Shown: positions 36,675 to 48,376 of the stretch, in pieces
How positions within the stretch are numbered: position 1 is the first letter of the stretch
Layout: each line of letters begins with the position of its first letter
DNA from: Toxonevra muliebris
Lineage: Eukaryota; Arthropoda; Insecta; Diptera; Pallopteridae
Length of the DNA: 64,000 bases
NCBI GenBank assembly: GCA_963691655.1
Contig: OY829326.1
Location: 147,640,998-147,704,997, forward strand
Direction of reading: 5' to 3'
Made by a program: the position numbers and the translations under genes
The notes under the pieces: generated by a model
What the model was told of the DNA's origin: nothing
Seen by the model: only the letters and a program-made list of their open reading frames with translations
Databases searched by the model: none

Positions 36675-36958
36675 CTCTTTTTTGCATTGCAGATGGAAAA
36701 TTTAAACATAATGAGAATAGAACAAGATATCTGAGTAATAATGATAGAATTAATGATTATAATCATTTAATAAATAATAACAATAATAATAATAGTAGTA
36801 GCAATACAACTAACAACAGCAACCACAACAACAACAACAATAAACATAATTATTACAATAATAATGATAATAGTAACAGCAATAACAACAGCAACAACAA
36901 CATAATAGTTAAAAAATTAAGAGTAGAAATCAATCGAATTCAAATCATGTACAGTTAG
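36675..36958 (+). other. Possible alternative terminal exon, Asn-rich
   Basis: A very strong polypyrimidine tract and acceptor (CTTTTTTGCATTGCAG, ending at 36692) precede an open frame that is almost pure AAT/AAC/AGC repeats, then KKLRVEINRIQIMYS and stop. A polyadenylation-rich A/T region follows. It may be an alternative 3' exon of Suv4-20 or of another plus-strand gene, or simply a trinucleotide repeat that happens to be open. Confidence 0.25.
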
Positions 36959-36959
36959 A

Positions 36960-38640
36960 AATGAAGAAAAAGAAGAAGAGGGGAAAAAGAAACAAAAAAA
37001 AAAAAAACGCATGTCTTACTTTGTACATTTTATTAATTATACATTACTTAAATAATAGTTAATAAAATAAAAAATTTATTATTAAATATTATACAAACGC
37101 ATTGCAAAACAAAATAAAATTATTAAATAAAATAAAAAGTTCCAAAAAAAAAACAACAAAAAAATAAACTTGAAAATTAGCAACGAAATTCATTGCATTC
37201 ATTGTATTTAAAACCCAAATTCAATGTTCAATACAATAATAAATAAAACTGAACAAATTACAATAAATTTAAATGTAAAAAAAAAAATATTTATAAAATA
37301 CGTTTCGATTGCTGCAAGTAAATTAAAAACAGAAACCTAAACATTACGAATAAAAAAAAATTTAAAAAAAAATCTTGATCCATAAAAAAATGATGTTTAA
37401 GCAAGCAAAAGCTACCAAACCTAATTATAAATAAATACAAATAAAAACAAAAATAAACAAATTAAAAAAAAAGAATACTGTATTTATGAATGTTAAAAGA
37501 TGCGCTAGCTTTTAATCAAGAAAAAAAGAAACAAAAAAAAAAAAAAAAAAAAAAATAATATAAATTTTAATTTAGTTAATGTTTTTATATTTAATTAATT
37601 TTTTTTATATAGTTTTGAATTATTTTTCTTTTTTATCTCATCTTTTAATTGATTTTTAATAGCTATTAAGTTATTTTTTGTACTGTTTTATAAAATTGAT
37701 TTCTATTTTTCGTACACATATCCATCCACATCCACATTTACCCACGCATCATGATACACCCACATATACACACTGTTATAATTTGTATGTACATAAAAAA
37801 AAAAAAAAAACAAACAAACAACTTAAAATTAAAGAAGTTATTATATTTTCAAAACTATTAAAATCATTAAATTGAATATAAAAAAGAAACCACCAACTAC
37901 AAATTACATAGAGTTATGCATACGTACATTTAAAAGAAAAATATATACATTAAAAAATATTTTTGTTTTTTATTTTTTGTTTTAGTTTTTGTTTGCAAAT
38001 AATTGATTTATTATTAACTTAGCGCAACTCCTTGAACTAATGCCTTTTTGGAGAAAACTTTTTTTATTGGAATTTCTACCTCGTTTACTTTTATTTATAA
38101 AGTGTTGAAGCTTCTTTCTAGAAGAGGCGTCCACTTTATATCAAGTTCTGGGGAATATCGAACAGAATCATATTTATTTCAAAATGAGTTAATAACGGTA
38201 TTCACGATGTGATGTATTTGTGAACACACTCTGTAATAAATTTTTGAATTTATAAAATTCAATACATATAGAAGAATACTCAATACAAAAAAGAAGATAT
38301 ACAATAGGGCTTTGCCGTTGAATATTTTCGATATTTGTGATGTTTGAGAAACCCATGTGTTTTGTTTTTGTAGACTTATCAAATATACTACGAATATCAA
38401 ATTGATTTTCAAAATTTAGGACGTAAAAAAAGCGGAATTATTTGACATAGCAGCAGTATCCCAAAATTGCTATCTCTTTTATATGAAAAGTTATATAGTA
38501 TGCCTACATAAAAATTACATTTGTATTCTTAGAAATTAAGAGTTTAATTTTAAGTATTTCATAATAGGAATGGCTTTAAAATGTTTTAAACATTATTTAT
38601 AAATACTACCTTTACCTTTAAATTTTTAGTAATAATATCA
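36960..38640. other. A/T homopolymer-rich spacer
   Basis: Long A runs (37530-37555, 37795-37810) and AATAAA-like repeats dominate. No gene is seen. Confidence 0.5.
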
Positions 38641-38680
38641 AAAAATCTTTTGTAGTGCCCTCGAAGCTGAAATAGAGACA

Positions 38681-38850
38681 ATATCGATGGTTAAGCTCAC
38701 AGATGTGTTGAGTGCCAAATATGGATATTTACAAGAACAAAAATGTTATGTTACGATTTTCAATTTTAAGTATTTAATACCGATTTTAAATGCGTCTTGA
38801 ATCGCTGTTGTTGGTGTATTCAACACATCTGTTAGCTTAACCATCGACAT
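38681..38850. repeat. Short inverted-repeat (hairpin) element
   Basis: The left arm 38681-38714 starts ATATCGATGGTTAAGCTCAC and the right arm 38816-38850 is its reverse complement with a few mismatches; the loop is about 100 bases. The tip ATATCGATGGT is shared with the hairpin at 16684. Confidence 0.75.
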
Positions 38851-39189
38851 ATGGGTTTGGGCAGCTTAATGAGCACATTTGTGATGCAAAAACATTTAAA
38901 CAAACAGAGCTTTTCTGAAATCTTTGGAAAGTCAAACTATAAGGTCTAAAATGGGTTTTCAAATAATACAATGATTATCTTAGTGCCAACAATAAACTCC
39001 AACTCAATTCGATTCGTAATTCCTCCTATTTATGCAATGCATAATTTTGGTAGGGAAATGAGCGATAGAGATGAATGATAAATTTCGATTCAAGAAAGTC
39101 TTAAACACAATCTTCATACAGAATTCTTATTCTTCTTCTTATTCTAATGCCCATTCAACCCCTGTAAACCATAAAACGAAATCTCCAAC

Positions 39190-39330
39190 GGTTACGCTTC
39201 TTCTAGGTATCCGTTCCTTGTATTATCTGTTTCCAATGTTTTTTTTTTTTTACTCCCACATGCATAGAGATTGGATGGTTTGCGGAGAATGTGATCTATC
39301 CACTTCCACTTTCTCATCTTTATCTATGAT
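39190..39330 (-). pseudogene. Possible LINE C-terminal fragment
   Basis: The minus strand reads KWIDHILRKPSNLYACG, close to the (R/K)WIGHTLRK-P pattern found near the end of LINE reverse transcriptase ORFs. Nothing else of the element was found around it. Confidence 0.35.
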
Positions 39331-39594
39331 GAAATTAGGAGCTGTTTACATTTGATTTGAAATTTTTGTTTTTATTGAAATTTTTCTTAAGCATTTATTT
39401 ATAACTATGTACTTGGAGTGCATTTATTAAATACGGATTCGCCAGCAAAGTTTAGTTGGAGTTGAAGATGAGCAAATTTGTGTTTATAGAAATGTTGGTT
39501 GGAACCCAACTTATTTGCTTGCTTTACAACAAGATCGTTGATTTCATTTCGGAAATCCGGTTGCTTTAATGACAGTAGGCAAATGTTATCAGCA

Positions 39595-39761
39595 TAAAGC
39601 TATAAACAGAATAGCGACGAACTTACGCGGCTTTAAAACGCTGTCACCATAAAAAGCCAAGTCGATGTAAAATCATGGCGTAAGATTGAGCGTTTTAAAT
39701 GTGACAGCGTTTTTGCGCCGCGTAAATTCGTCGAGACGCTGCTATTCTGGTTATAGCTTTA
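39595..39761. mobile_element. Palindromic MITE-like element (~167 bp)
   Basis: The arms 39595-39647 and 39701-39761 pair from TAAAGCTATAAACAGAATAG on the left to the mirror CTATTCTGGTTATAGCTTTA on the right, including TTACGCGGC and ACGCTGTCAC inside. The right arm has an extra insertion of about 8 bases. Confidence 0.75.
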
Positions 39762-40324
39762 TCTTTTAGATGGCTGCTTAAGTCCAAACGAATACTTCTT
39801 TGACAGTTATTCATGAATTTCGTGAGAATGTCGTAGTTTGAGTTTTATTTGCTAGTAGGTTTAAAACACTTGGGATTACATCATAAATATTACGAAACCA
39901 TTGTTCATTAAAATATTTATGAAAATGGATTAGTTAGGTTAGTTACTAAAACAATTTCTCAGAATTTTTTTATTAGAATAATACTTTCTGTGGAATGTCT
40001 CGCTATTAATAGCAAGTTATGCGTTATGCCCGTTCGAACGATCCCGTTCATATTTTGTCAATTGCTCACCTACTTCTTTCCTTATAAAGACAGTTTTTTT
40101 TTTATTAAAATTTGCCTTTAATTTATTACTTTATTAAGCATTACTTGTACTTCCTTTTGGTCAATGCTATGCAGGTATTAAAGTTCCAGAATAATTCATT
40201 ATTCCGCTTTAAGGGGTTCACTTGTGTACCATTTTAAAAATTTCGGTTTTTTCATATTTCCCATAAAAAAACATGTAAGAAATGATGTCGTGAAAGGATT
40301 TGTTTGGATCCCGAAATCACAGAT

Positions 40325-40785
40325 TGAACGTAAGTCTCTGAAAACTATGTTTTATTTCGCCGTTATACTTTAAGCGCGTTTTTCTCTGAGCCATGTTTTT
40401 CAAGTTGATGTGCAGAATTGTGCAAAATATATTCAAGAAATCAAGTTCAAATTTTTTGTTGAAGTTTTTATAAATTATCCGAGGTAATGACGTAGCCGAT
40501 TTTTGCAATTTTGTTTTGCTTACTTTTACACCTTAAAAAATCCGTGAAAACGGATTTTCATTTTGGTAAATTTAGAATTAAGAATTTCGAGATATTTTCG
40601 TTTTTCGTTTCAAACGGTTGTATCTCGCATATCGTTTGGCACTGGCATTTTAGGGAAGTCCCGTTTCAGTCCCTATCAAAGACACATCAATTTGATTACG
40701 CTATAAAAAATTATATAAAAACCGAACGAAATAGCGTAAGAATTGTTTAGAAACCTTTAGTAGTCTCCTACAAGAAATTCCTGTA
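40325..40785. repeat. Dispersed repeat, copy B
   Basis: This copy is longer than the one at 27245-27530. It shares the same ordered blocks, beginning GTAAGTCTCTGAAAACTATG and ending CTACAAGAAATTCC. It has no coding pattern. Confidence 0.7.
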
Positions 40786-41258
40786 AAACGTGGGCTCTGT
40801 TTCTGAGTTCTCTCCTCCTCCTCTTTTGTAGTATATTAGATAATTATCTAAGGAATTAAAATTCCTATAGAGCTACATAGATCGTTGAAGTAATATCGAG
40901 AATCAGCGATTTTACATTACTCCATTTACACATCGCTGGTTATTTTCTTAAATTATTTTTCACTTGTCTGATTGCTTGTATTTCTTAATTTTTTGTTATT
41001 AAATTTATTAACATTTGTTATCAATATTTTATCTATTCATATTTACTTATTTACGCATGATTTGAAATATTACTACGGTAGTTAGGAATATACTAAAAAA
41101 TATGTAAATTTGTGAGTTAAAAAAAAAACTAGAAAATCAAATACGACCGATCTAAAAATAATATAAAATTAAGTTTTTTAATTTAACCAAAATAAAACCA
41201 AAAGTTAAGACTTAATTCATTCACTGCGTTGCTAAAATGGATCAAAAAAAAAATTGTA

Positions 41259-41802
41259 CAGTATAGTCGCAATAATCCGGACACATATAGTTTCAGGGTA
41301 TGTCCGGGTTACTGGACGTACCCGGAATATAGAAAGCTCAATAACTATTGAGTAAATTATTTGTATAGAATGCATATTTGAGACGTAATTGTATGTGCTT
41401 ATATATATTTCATTCGCTTTTATTACAGTATTTTTGATAAAAAATTATAAATATATAAATACACTTACACATAGGTATGAAACATACATTATGAATTTAT
41501 GTCTGATTTTTCGTACTTGCCGATTTTGCCTTCCTTTTAAAACTTTTCAAAAGGAAAATTTTTGATTTGCTTTCATTTATTTGGCGAAATAACAGTTGAA
41601 TTGCTTCAATATTTGTTGCGTGCTGGACTAGTCGTTTTCTTCTTTTTCATCTACTTTTTGTTCCTCAAATATTGACAGTCAATTTGTAAACCAAAAAAAC
41701 TTTGATATTTTTTTACCCTATTTACAGAGGTAAAATATCAAAAATGTCCGAATTACTGTGAAGTCCTCAGTAGCGAGTGTCCGGATTAGCGCGACTGTAC
41801 TA
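41259..41802. mobile_element. pogo/Tigger-like MITE (544 bp) with TA target duplication
   Basis: The left end CAGTATAGTCGCAATAATCC (then GGACAC) is mirrored at the right end (GTGTCCGGATTAGCGCGACT, ending at 41802). Both ends are flanked by TA. The tip and the TA target fit the pogo branch of Tc1/mariner. There is no transposase inside. Internal copies of GTCCGG near the left end add subterminal repeats. Confidence 0.8.
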
Positions 41803-42862
41803 TACTTTTGTTTTTTTTTTTTTATTTACTCTATTGAATTTTTATAGTTAAACTTTTTTTCTGTTTCTGAACTCATCTGGATTATGATTTAGGCTTGAAT
41901 ATGACATCGAAAACACCAATGTTTTTGTTTCGCAATCTATCTCAGGTTATTTCAGCAGTACAGTGGAAGCTTGGAATTCTTAAGCAATTTTTTACTGGTA
42001 TGCAACTTCCTAAAATCTTAAGATTTGACTTTAGTTTTCTGATTAGGTTTGGAATTAACTGTTGTTCGATTGTAGTTCTCGTTTTTAGTGCTTTTACCTA
42101 ATAAAATGGTAAATGTATCTATAATTATGTAAAACGACTATGAAGCTTAAAAAAATAATTAACAAATGCAACGGCTATGTAGCATTGTAATAAAAAGGTA
42201 CTTTTTTTTTTAAAAAAAAAAGTTGATTTTAAAAACCTTTGAAAAATCTTAAGAATTCAGAATTTATAATTAGTTTGTTCTTGAGCGTCTAATGAACTCC
42301 TCTGTAGTAGTTGGATAAGACACATGTAGTTGTAGTATTTTCCAAAATATCGTTGTAGATTTTTACAGTACATCAGATGAAATATAACTTTCTTACCTTT
42401 TATGACGCTAATAATGATAAAACTTACCGAGTACATAATCATCTTTCTCAGACAATCTCTATCATAAGCTTCGCGGCGGAAATATCGAATTAAGACTAAT
42501 CACTAAATAAACTTCTTTGTTGCCGCCCACAAACCTTTGGCGTTGCTCGATAGTAATTTCATTCGAACTTGGGCAGTAGCTAATAAAGGTTTAATTAAAT
42601 TTATATAAAATATTATACAATAGTCATACGTTATAAAAATTATAATCGTATATATGCAACTGCATTCACATTCATTCGCATCTCAAGCGTTTAGGTACTT
42701 CCTGTGAACAATTTGCAGCCCAGTTCTAGGCAGAACTTGGTCTGTTTTATTTAATTATTTCATCCATTGCATCAGTATCACGATCTGATAGAAAACAAAT
42801 CGATTTTTGGTTGATATCGTGTTCTTTTGGCACAACAGACCTTATTTGTTTTGTAATTTCTT

Positions 42863-44372
42863 ATGTATAACAAATACATCACTAAAATAGAATCTGAGTT
42901 ACAGTCTAACCCGTCTGGTTTTTGGCGTTATGTTAACTCTAAACGTAATTCAAATGGCTTTCCAGTTAGTATGAAATTTGAGAATGATATCTCTGAGAAT
43001 ACTCTTGAATGTTTTAATTTATTTGCTAAGTTTTTCCAAAAAGTTTACACAGAGTATAACAGCTCAGTCGAAACGTTGTCCGAACGACCTTTACTAGATG
43101 CTGCTATTAATTTTGTAATCTGTGATGAAGATATTGTATCTGCAATTTTCGTCTTGAAACTAAACTACAGTTATGAATCTGGTGATTTTCCACCAGTTCT
43201 TTTTATTCGTTGTCTTAACAATGTCTTACAACCCTTAAAAATTCTCTTTAATTCTTGCTTACTGGCGGGTAAGTTCCTAGACTGCTGGAAACAGTGTTAT
43301 ATAACACCAATATTCAAATCTGGTGATAAAACTGACATAAATAATTATAGAGCTATTGTCAAACAAGGTGTTATTGCAAAAATATTCGACCATATCATTA
43401 GCAAAAAACTTTATTGTCATGTAAATACTGCTTTGAGTGTGTGTCAACACTGGTTACTACCAGGGAAATCCACTTGCACCAATTTGGTACTTATTTCGAA
43501 CACCATTGTTAAGGCAATGGAAAATCACAAGCAATTGGATGTGATATATACTGACTTTTCCAAAGCATTTGATAAGGTTGATCATCACATCCTTTTGCAA
43601 AAATTAGAAAAATTTGGAATTTCTGGGGTACTTTTGAACTTTCTTAAAAGCTTCCTCTCTAATCGTAAGATGGTCGTTAAAATAGGGTCAGTTATATCTG
43701 AAATAGTAGTTAATGCCTTTTCGGGTATACCGCAAGGTACCCATAGTGGTCCACTACTATTTCTACTTTTTATTAATGACTTGCCTAGCAGTATATCTGT
43801 GTCTAATTGCTTGATGTTTGCTGATGACGTAAAACTATTTTTTGAAATAACTACTTTAGCTGATTGCTCAAAGCTACAGCAGGATTTACTTGACTTCCTC
43901 GACTGGTGCTCTTCTAATAACTTATGTTTAAATGTTGATAAATGCTGTATTGTTTCCTATACTAGAAATAACTCAACACTTATTTTTAATTATACCTTAA
44001 ATAATCAGATTTTGCCCCGTAAACAAGAAATTAAAGACTTGGGGATCATATTTAATTCAAAATTAAGTTTTTCAAATCACTTTGATTGTCTTCCACCTTA
44101 TACTGCCAGACGCAAGCTGCTCGGCTTACAATCACTGCACGATAGAAGAATATATTTTTCGCTCGTTTGTCTACAAAGTTTTATCAGGTCTTATTGTCCA
44201 TCCTGAGTTGTCTAACCTATTAAATATTTACGTCCCCAACAGAAGCTTAAGGTTCAACCGCATGTTTGAGGAGTCCACTCACAAAACCAATTATGCCTTA
44301 AATGAACCAATTACAAGATGTATTCGTATATGTAATCGTTATAATAATGTAAAAAAAAATTATAATTTCTGA
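42863..44372 (+). pseudogene. 5'-truncated Jockey-type non-LTR retrotransposon reverse transcriptase
   Basis: A 447-codon frame carries an almost complete LINE reverse transcriptase: NPSGFWRYVNSKR, the FKSGDKTDINNYRAI segment, YTDFSKAFDKVDHHILLQKL with the first catalytic aspartate, GIPQGTHSGPLLFLLFINDL, and MFADDVKLFF with the FADD catalytic pair. Near 44090-44200 the frame shifts; the C-terminal part continues in another frame (44082-44372) with KVLSGLI, NIYVPNRSLRFNRMF and NEPITRC. The stop just before 42863 and the missing endonuclease show 5' truncation. The family call (Jockey/CR1 group) is from the overall motif pattern. Confidence 0.88.
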
Positions 44373-44399
44373 CTATACTTTAAATATTTGGTCTTGGTT

Positions 44400-45790
44400 A
44401 GTTAAATTCTTTATCAATTTTACCATTACTTTAGTTCAATTTATGTTTATCAATAATAGTGGTATATTTTTCACAAAGCTTTGTGACGAAATAATGATAG
44501 GAAACTGCATAAAATATTTAGGAAATCACTATGATAAACTATATAGTCGTGGAATGCCTTCTGTTTTAGAATAAAACCATTTTTCCCCGAATTTGATAAA
44601 GTAGTAGTGACCGGTAATGTATTTGCTGTAGAATGTTTTGCAAAATAACATTTTGATATGAATATATTAATAGTTGATAATGTTTAGAAACTACGAGCAA
44701 TGCGGGGTCACAAATCGCCAAAAATCGGGCTGCAGAAGCAATATTGGGTTTCATTAGCGATAGCAGTAAATATATCAAGAAAAGGTAAATCTGGTATGAT
44801 CGTTGCCCATAATAGAATTGAAGTAGATTTTACATACTTTATGGGAAAGGTTTTTGTAAAATTTGAGGTAAGAACTATGCAATTCTAGACAATAATAATT
44901 AAATTTTGGCAGTTAATTTCTGTTAAGATTTAGAATATCGACTAGAACTGCACTTGAATTTAATTAAAAATAATGCATATTACGATTACTTTGCTAACTC
45001 CTCTTCGATTCATTTTAGCAACGAATGTTTATTTTTCCTCCATTCAAATAAGAAAAACTTCTTCAAGGAACTATTTTTTTCTAATCATAAGCACAAAATC
45101 TTCAATTTAGAATTAATTGAAATGCAAATATTTACTACAGTAAAGAAGAAAAGAAAATAGATACTGCCATACAAAAATGTTGAAGAAATTCATACGCATG
45201 AAGATATGTAAAAACCAGTATTAATAATTTTAAGTTGTAAAAATAATACAAAATATGTTAGAGCACTTCAAGTATGCTCTCAAAGAAAATATGCTAAAAC
45301 AGTTTCATATAGCTTCAGAAATTGGAGGAATATAAAAACTCATGAGCCTCTTTTGAGGTAATGACAATTCGGAATGAAGCAAAAAGGTAAGATTAAGCAA
45401 CGTGCGACAATTATAAGGTTGTACCTATCAGCATAGGTTAACTGATAGCTAACTATCAGCATAAAATTTCATCAAATAATTAAAGGCTTTATAAACAAAA
45501 TTTGGTGGAAATAAAATCATTAATATTTTTAAGTTTCCTTACAGTATTTCGAAATAAAATAAAGAGAAAAAAATCAAAATCAAAATCAAAAAGAAAAAAC
45601 TTATTACAAGTGTTTAGTATTTCCTTGACACTATTATAAATTAAGAAAAGAAAAAAATGTGTATGCTGCTGCTGGTTTTACTGCAACTACTTCATATTCT
45701 GATGCAGCTTCATAATCTGGCTTAACTCCATTCTCTCCCTTATCCAGCAGTTTCCTTTTCCAACTTCTTAGCTGGCGGTAACAAAAACAC
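44400..45790. other. Spacer downstream of the retrotransposon and 3' flank of Roc1a
   Basis: AT-rich, no gene recognised. Part of the right end is expected to be Roc1a 3' UTR on the minus strand. Confidence 0.4.
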
Positions 45791-45791
45791 A

Positions 45792-46333
<542 letters not shown>

Positions 46334-46611
46334 CGGGTTGTTGCTGTGCTCGTCCTTTTTAACTTTTTATTCGAATTTAAACTAAATATTAACAGTGAAT
46401 TATTATTTATTGCATTAAAAAAAAAACAATTCAATGATTAATATATCACAAAAGAATTAATAAAGAACGCACACAAACACAAACCAAGGAAAAAGTTGTA
46501 AGCAACTTTGCGATGATGCTAGACGATGCCAGACTGATGTGAATTTCATTTAAAACAATAACAGGCAGTAGTATTTTTTACTCCAGTATTTCCTGAGAAC
46601 ATCGTCGAATC

Positions 46612-46665
46612 ATGGATCGTGTAAACGCCTGCCCACTAAATCGCACATGTAATCAAAATGTTAAG
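46612..46665 (+). other. Possible small first coding exon
   Basis: An ATG followed by 18 codons (MDRVNACPLNRTCNQNVK) runs into a donor-like GTTAAG|GTAAAT. It lies 280 bases from the Roc1a start, in the opposite direction, as expected for a divergent promoter pair. A candidate acceptor (AATTTTCAG, ending at 47609) precedes the broken coding stretch at 47624. The link between the two is inference. Confidence 0.25.
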
Positions 46666-47623
46666 GTAAATATACGAGAAACTCTTCACAAATAGGAGTT
46701 GCTTTGTAGCAAATAAAAGTTTTGAAGTGAAAGTAATGTATTTGAGAAAATAAATCCATCTTCTTGCTAATTATGATGGGGTGAGATGTGACTATATTGC
46801 CTAGCTTTTTTAAGTTCACACTATTACAAATCGTTAAGAAAAAACAGTACTAAATAGCTGCTTCTTTAGTTCTTCATTTACCCAGCATTAACACCAGTTT
46901 CCCCAAGACAATCCCATTTTTTCTACTGCATTCGCCGACTGTCTTGGATTTTCTGAAGACAATAAACTAGATAGTTAGCTGACAAAATTTTGATGCTTCA
47001 GTCGAATTTAGTTAGAAATGAATAGTTCTAACAATGGTCTGAGAGCCTACGTCACATAGAAAAAATTTTTTCAACATTTTAACAGCTGTCTTCATATAAA
47101 CCTAGGGTAAGAGATTAATTTTTAGACCCGAGAAAATTTTTTAAAATAATCCCACTCAAAATAATTGTCTGGCAGCATTGCAGCGACAATGACTGAATGA
47201 ATTGTCATTGCGGATGTAGTGTTGCCAACTCATATTATGTTGATATTTCAATTCGATAAAATGATTGTACTGAAAAAAGTTTTTGCTTTTTTTATTAACA
47301 GCATCAATATTTTCTACATCTTAATTGATAATAGATAAACTATATTAAAAAGTTTTTAATGTGTAAGTCTGCAATATAAAATTTTATAGAGTAGGCAACT
47401 CTGCCCCGAGCAGATGTATTCAGCAATTCAGTTGTGTAGATAATACAGTGTTGCATCGGAATAGTACCAAATAACCATTTAAAATATTTGAAAAGAAATG
47501 GAAGTGGAAAAGAAATTTGGCCAGAAATTAAAATATTGTGCAACGAAAAATAAATTTACAATATATCACAATGTAACTATAAAAATTTAAAATATTTATT
47601 AATTTTCAGTTATTGACTGAGAT

Positions 47624-47838
47624 TTCGAGAGAGAGTGGGATGCTATAATAAATCGTTGATTAACCTCTAAAACGAAAACTGAACAAACTTGGTCGACATT
47701 TGTTGAAGGCATAGATGAAGCCAAAAACGTAACGAATTTTTCATGGCACAAAATTTTAAATCAAGAACACTGTAGGGAGGTCAAAAAACACAACGGAAAG
47801 CCGATACACGAAAACTTAATTTTTGACCGTATAATTCA
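47624..47838 (+). pseudogene. Unidentified coding relic
   Basis: The plus strand reads FEREWDAIINR, one stop (TGA), then LTSKTKTEQTWSTFVEG, IDEAKNVTNFSWHKILNQEH and CREVKKHNGKPIHENLIFDR. The composition is strongly protein-like, in contrast to the flanks. I do not recognise it. The frame is cut at its 3' end by the hairpin element at 47839, so it is probably a dead copy or an inactivated exon. Confidence 0.4.
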
Positions 47839-48061
47839 ATGGTGTATTCAGTTTTTTTAAGGGGGAATAGGTGTTGAAATCTGTTTTGAAATGACTTTAG
47901 TTATTTTTTTCTTTATTCAAACTCAACTCTTAAAAATGATGGTAGTCTATTTTTACTAAAAAATAAAAGGTTTAAAAAAAAAACAAATAAGACAAAAATG
48001 GAAAAATTTGAAGATAAAATATCTCAAACGTGAAGTTCTGGGCAAAAACTGAATACACCAT
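47839..48061. mobile_element. Short element with perfect 18-nt terminal inverted repeats
   Basis: ATGGTGTATTCAGTTTTT (47839-47856) is perfectly mirrored at 48044-48061. The 187-base interior is AT-rich and noncoding. It interrupts a stretch that otherwise looks coding. Confidence 0.7.
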
Positions 48062-48376
48062 CCGATTTTACAGCCGAAAATGAAGTTTATATGTCTCAGC
48101 CTTCATACAGGAGCCTGGGTCTTTGATTATATAGGACCTAGGCCTCTATTTAAAAAACAAACAAAAAACATACATTTTTTACTAAATAAATTTGTTTATT
48201 ACATTAACTAAATAAAACTAATTAAATAACAAGCTACAATAATATGAATTTATGAATACATTGTAAGTACACTAGTTTAACACTTAACACAATTATAAAT
48301 TAACAAAATTAATGTTAATTAATCAAAATAACAATTATAATAAAAAAAATTAAATACTTTAATGGCCTCGTTGTTG

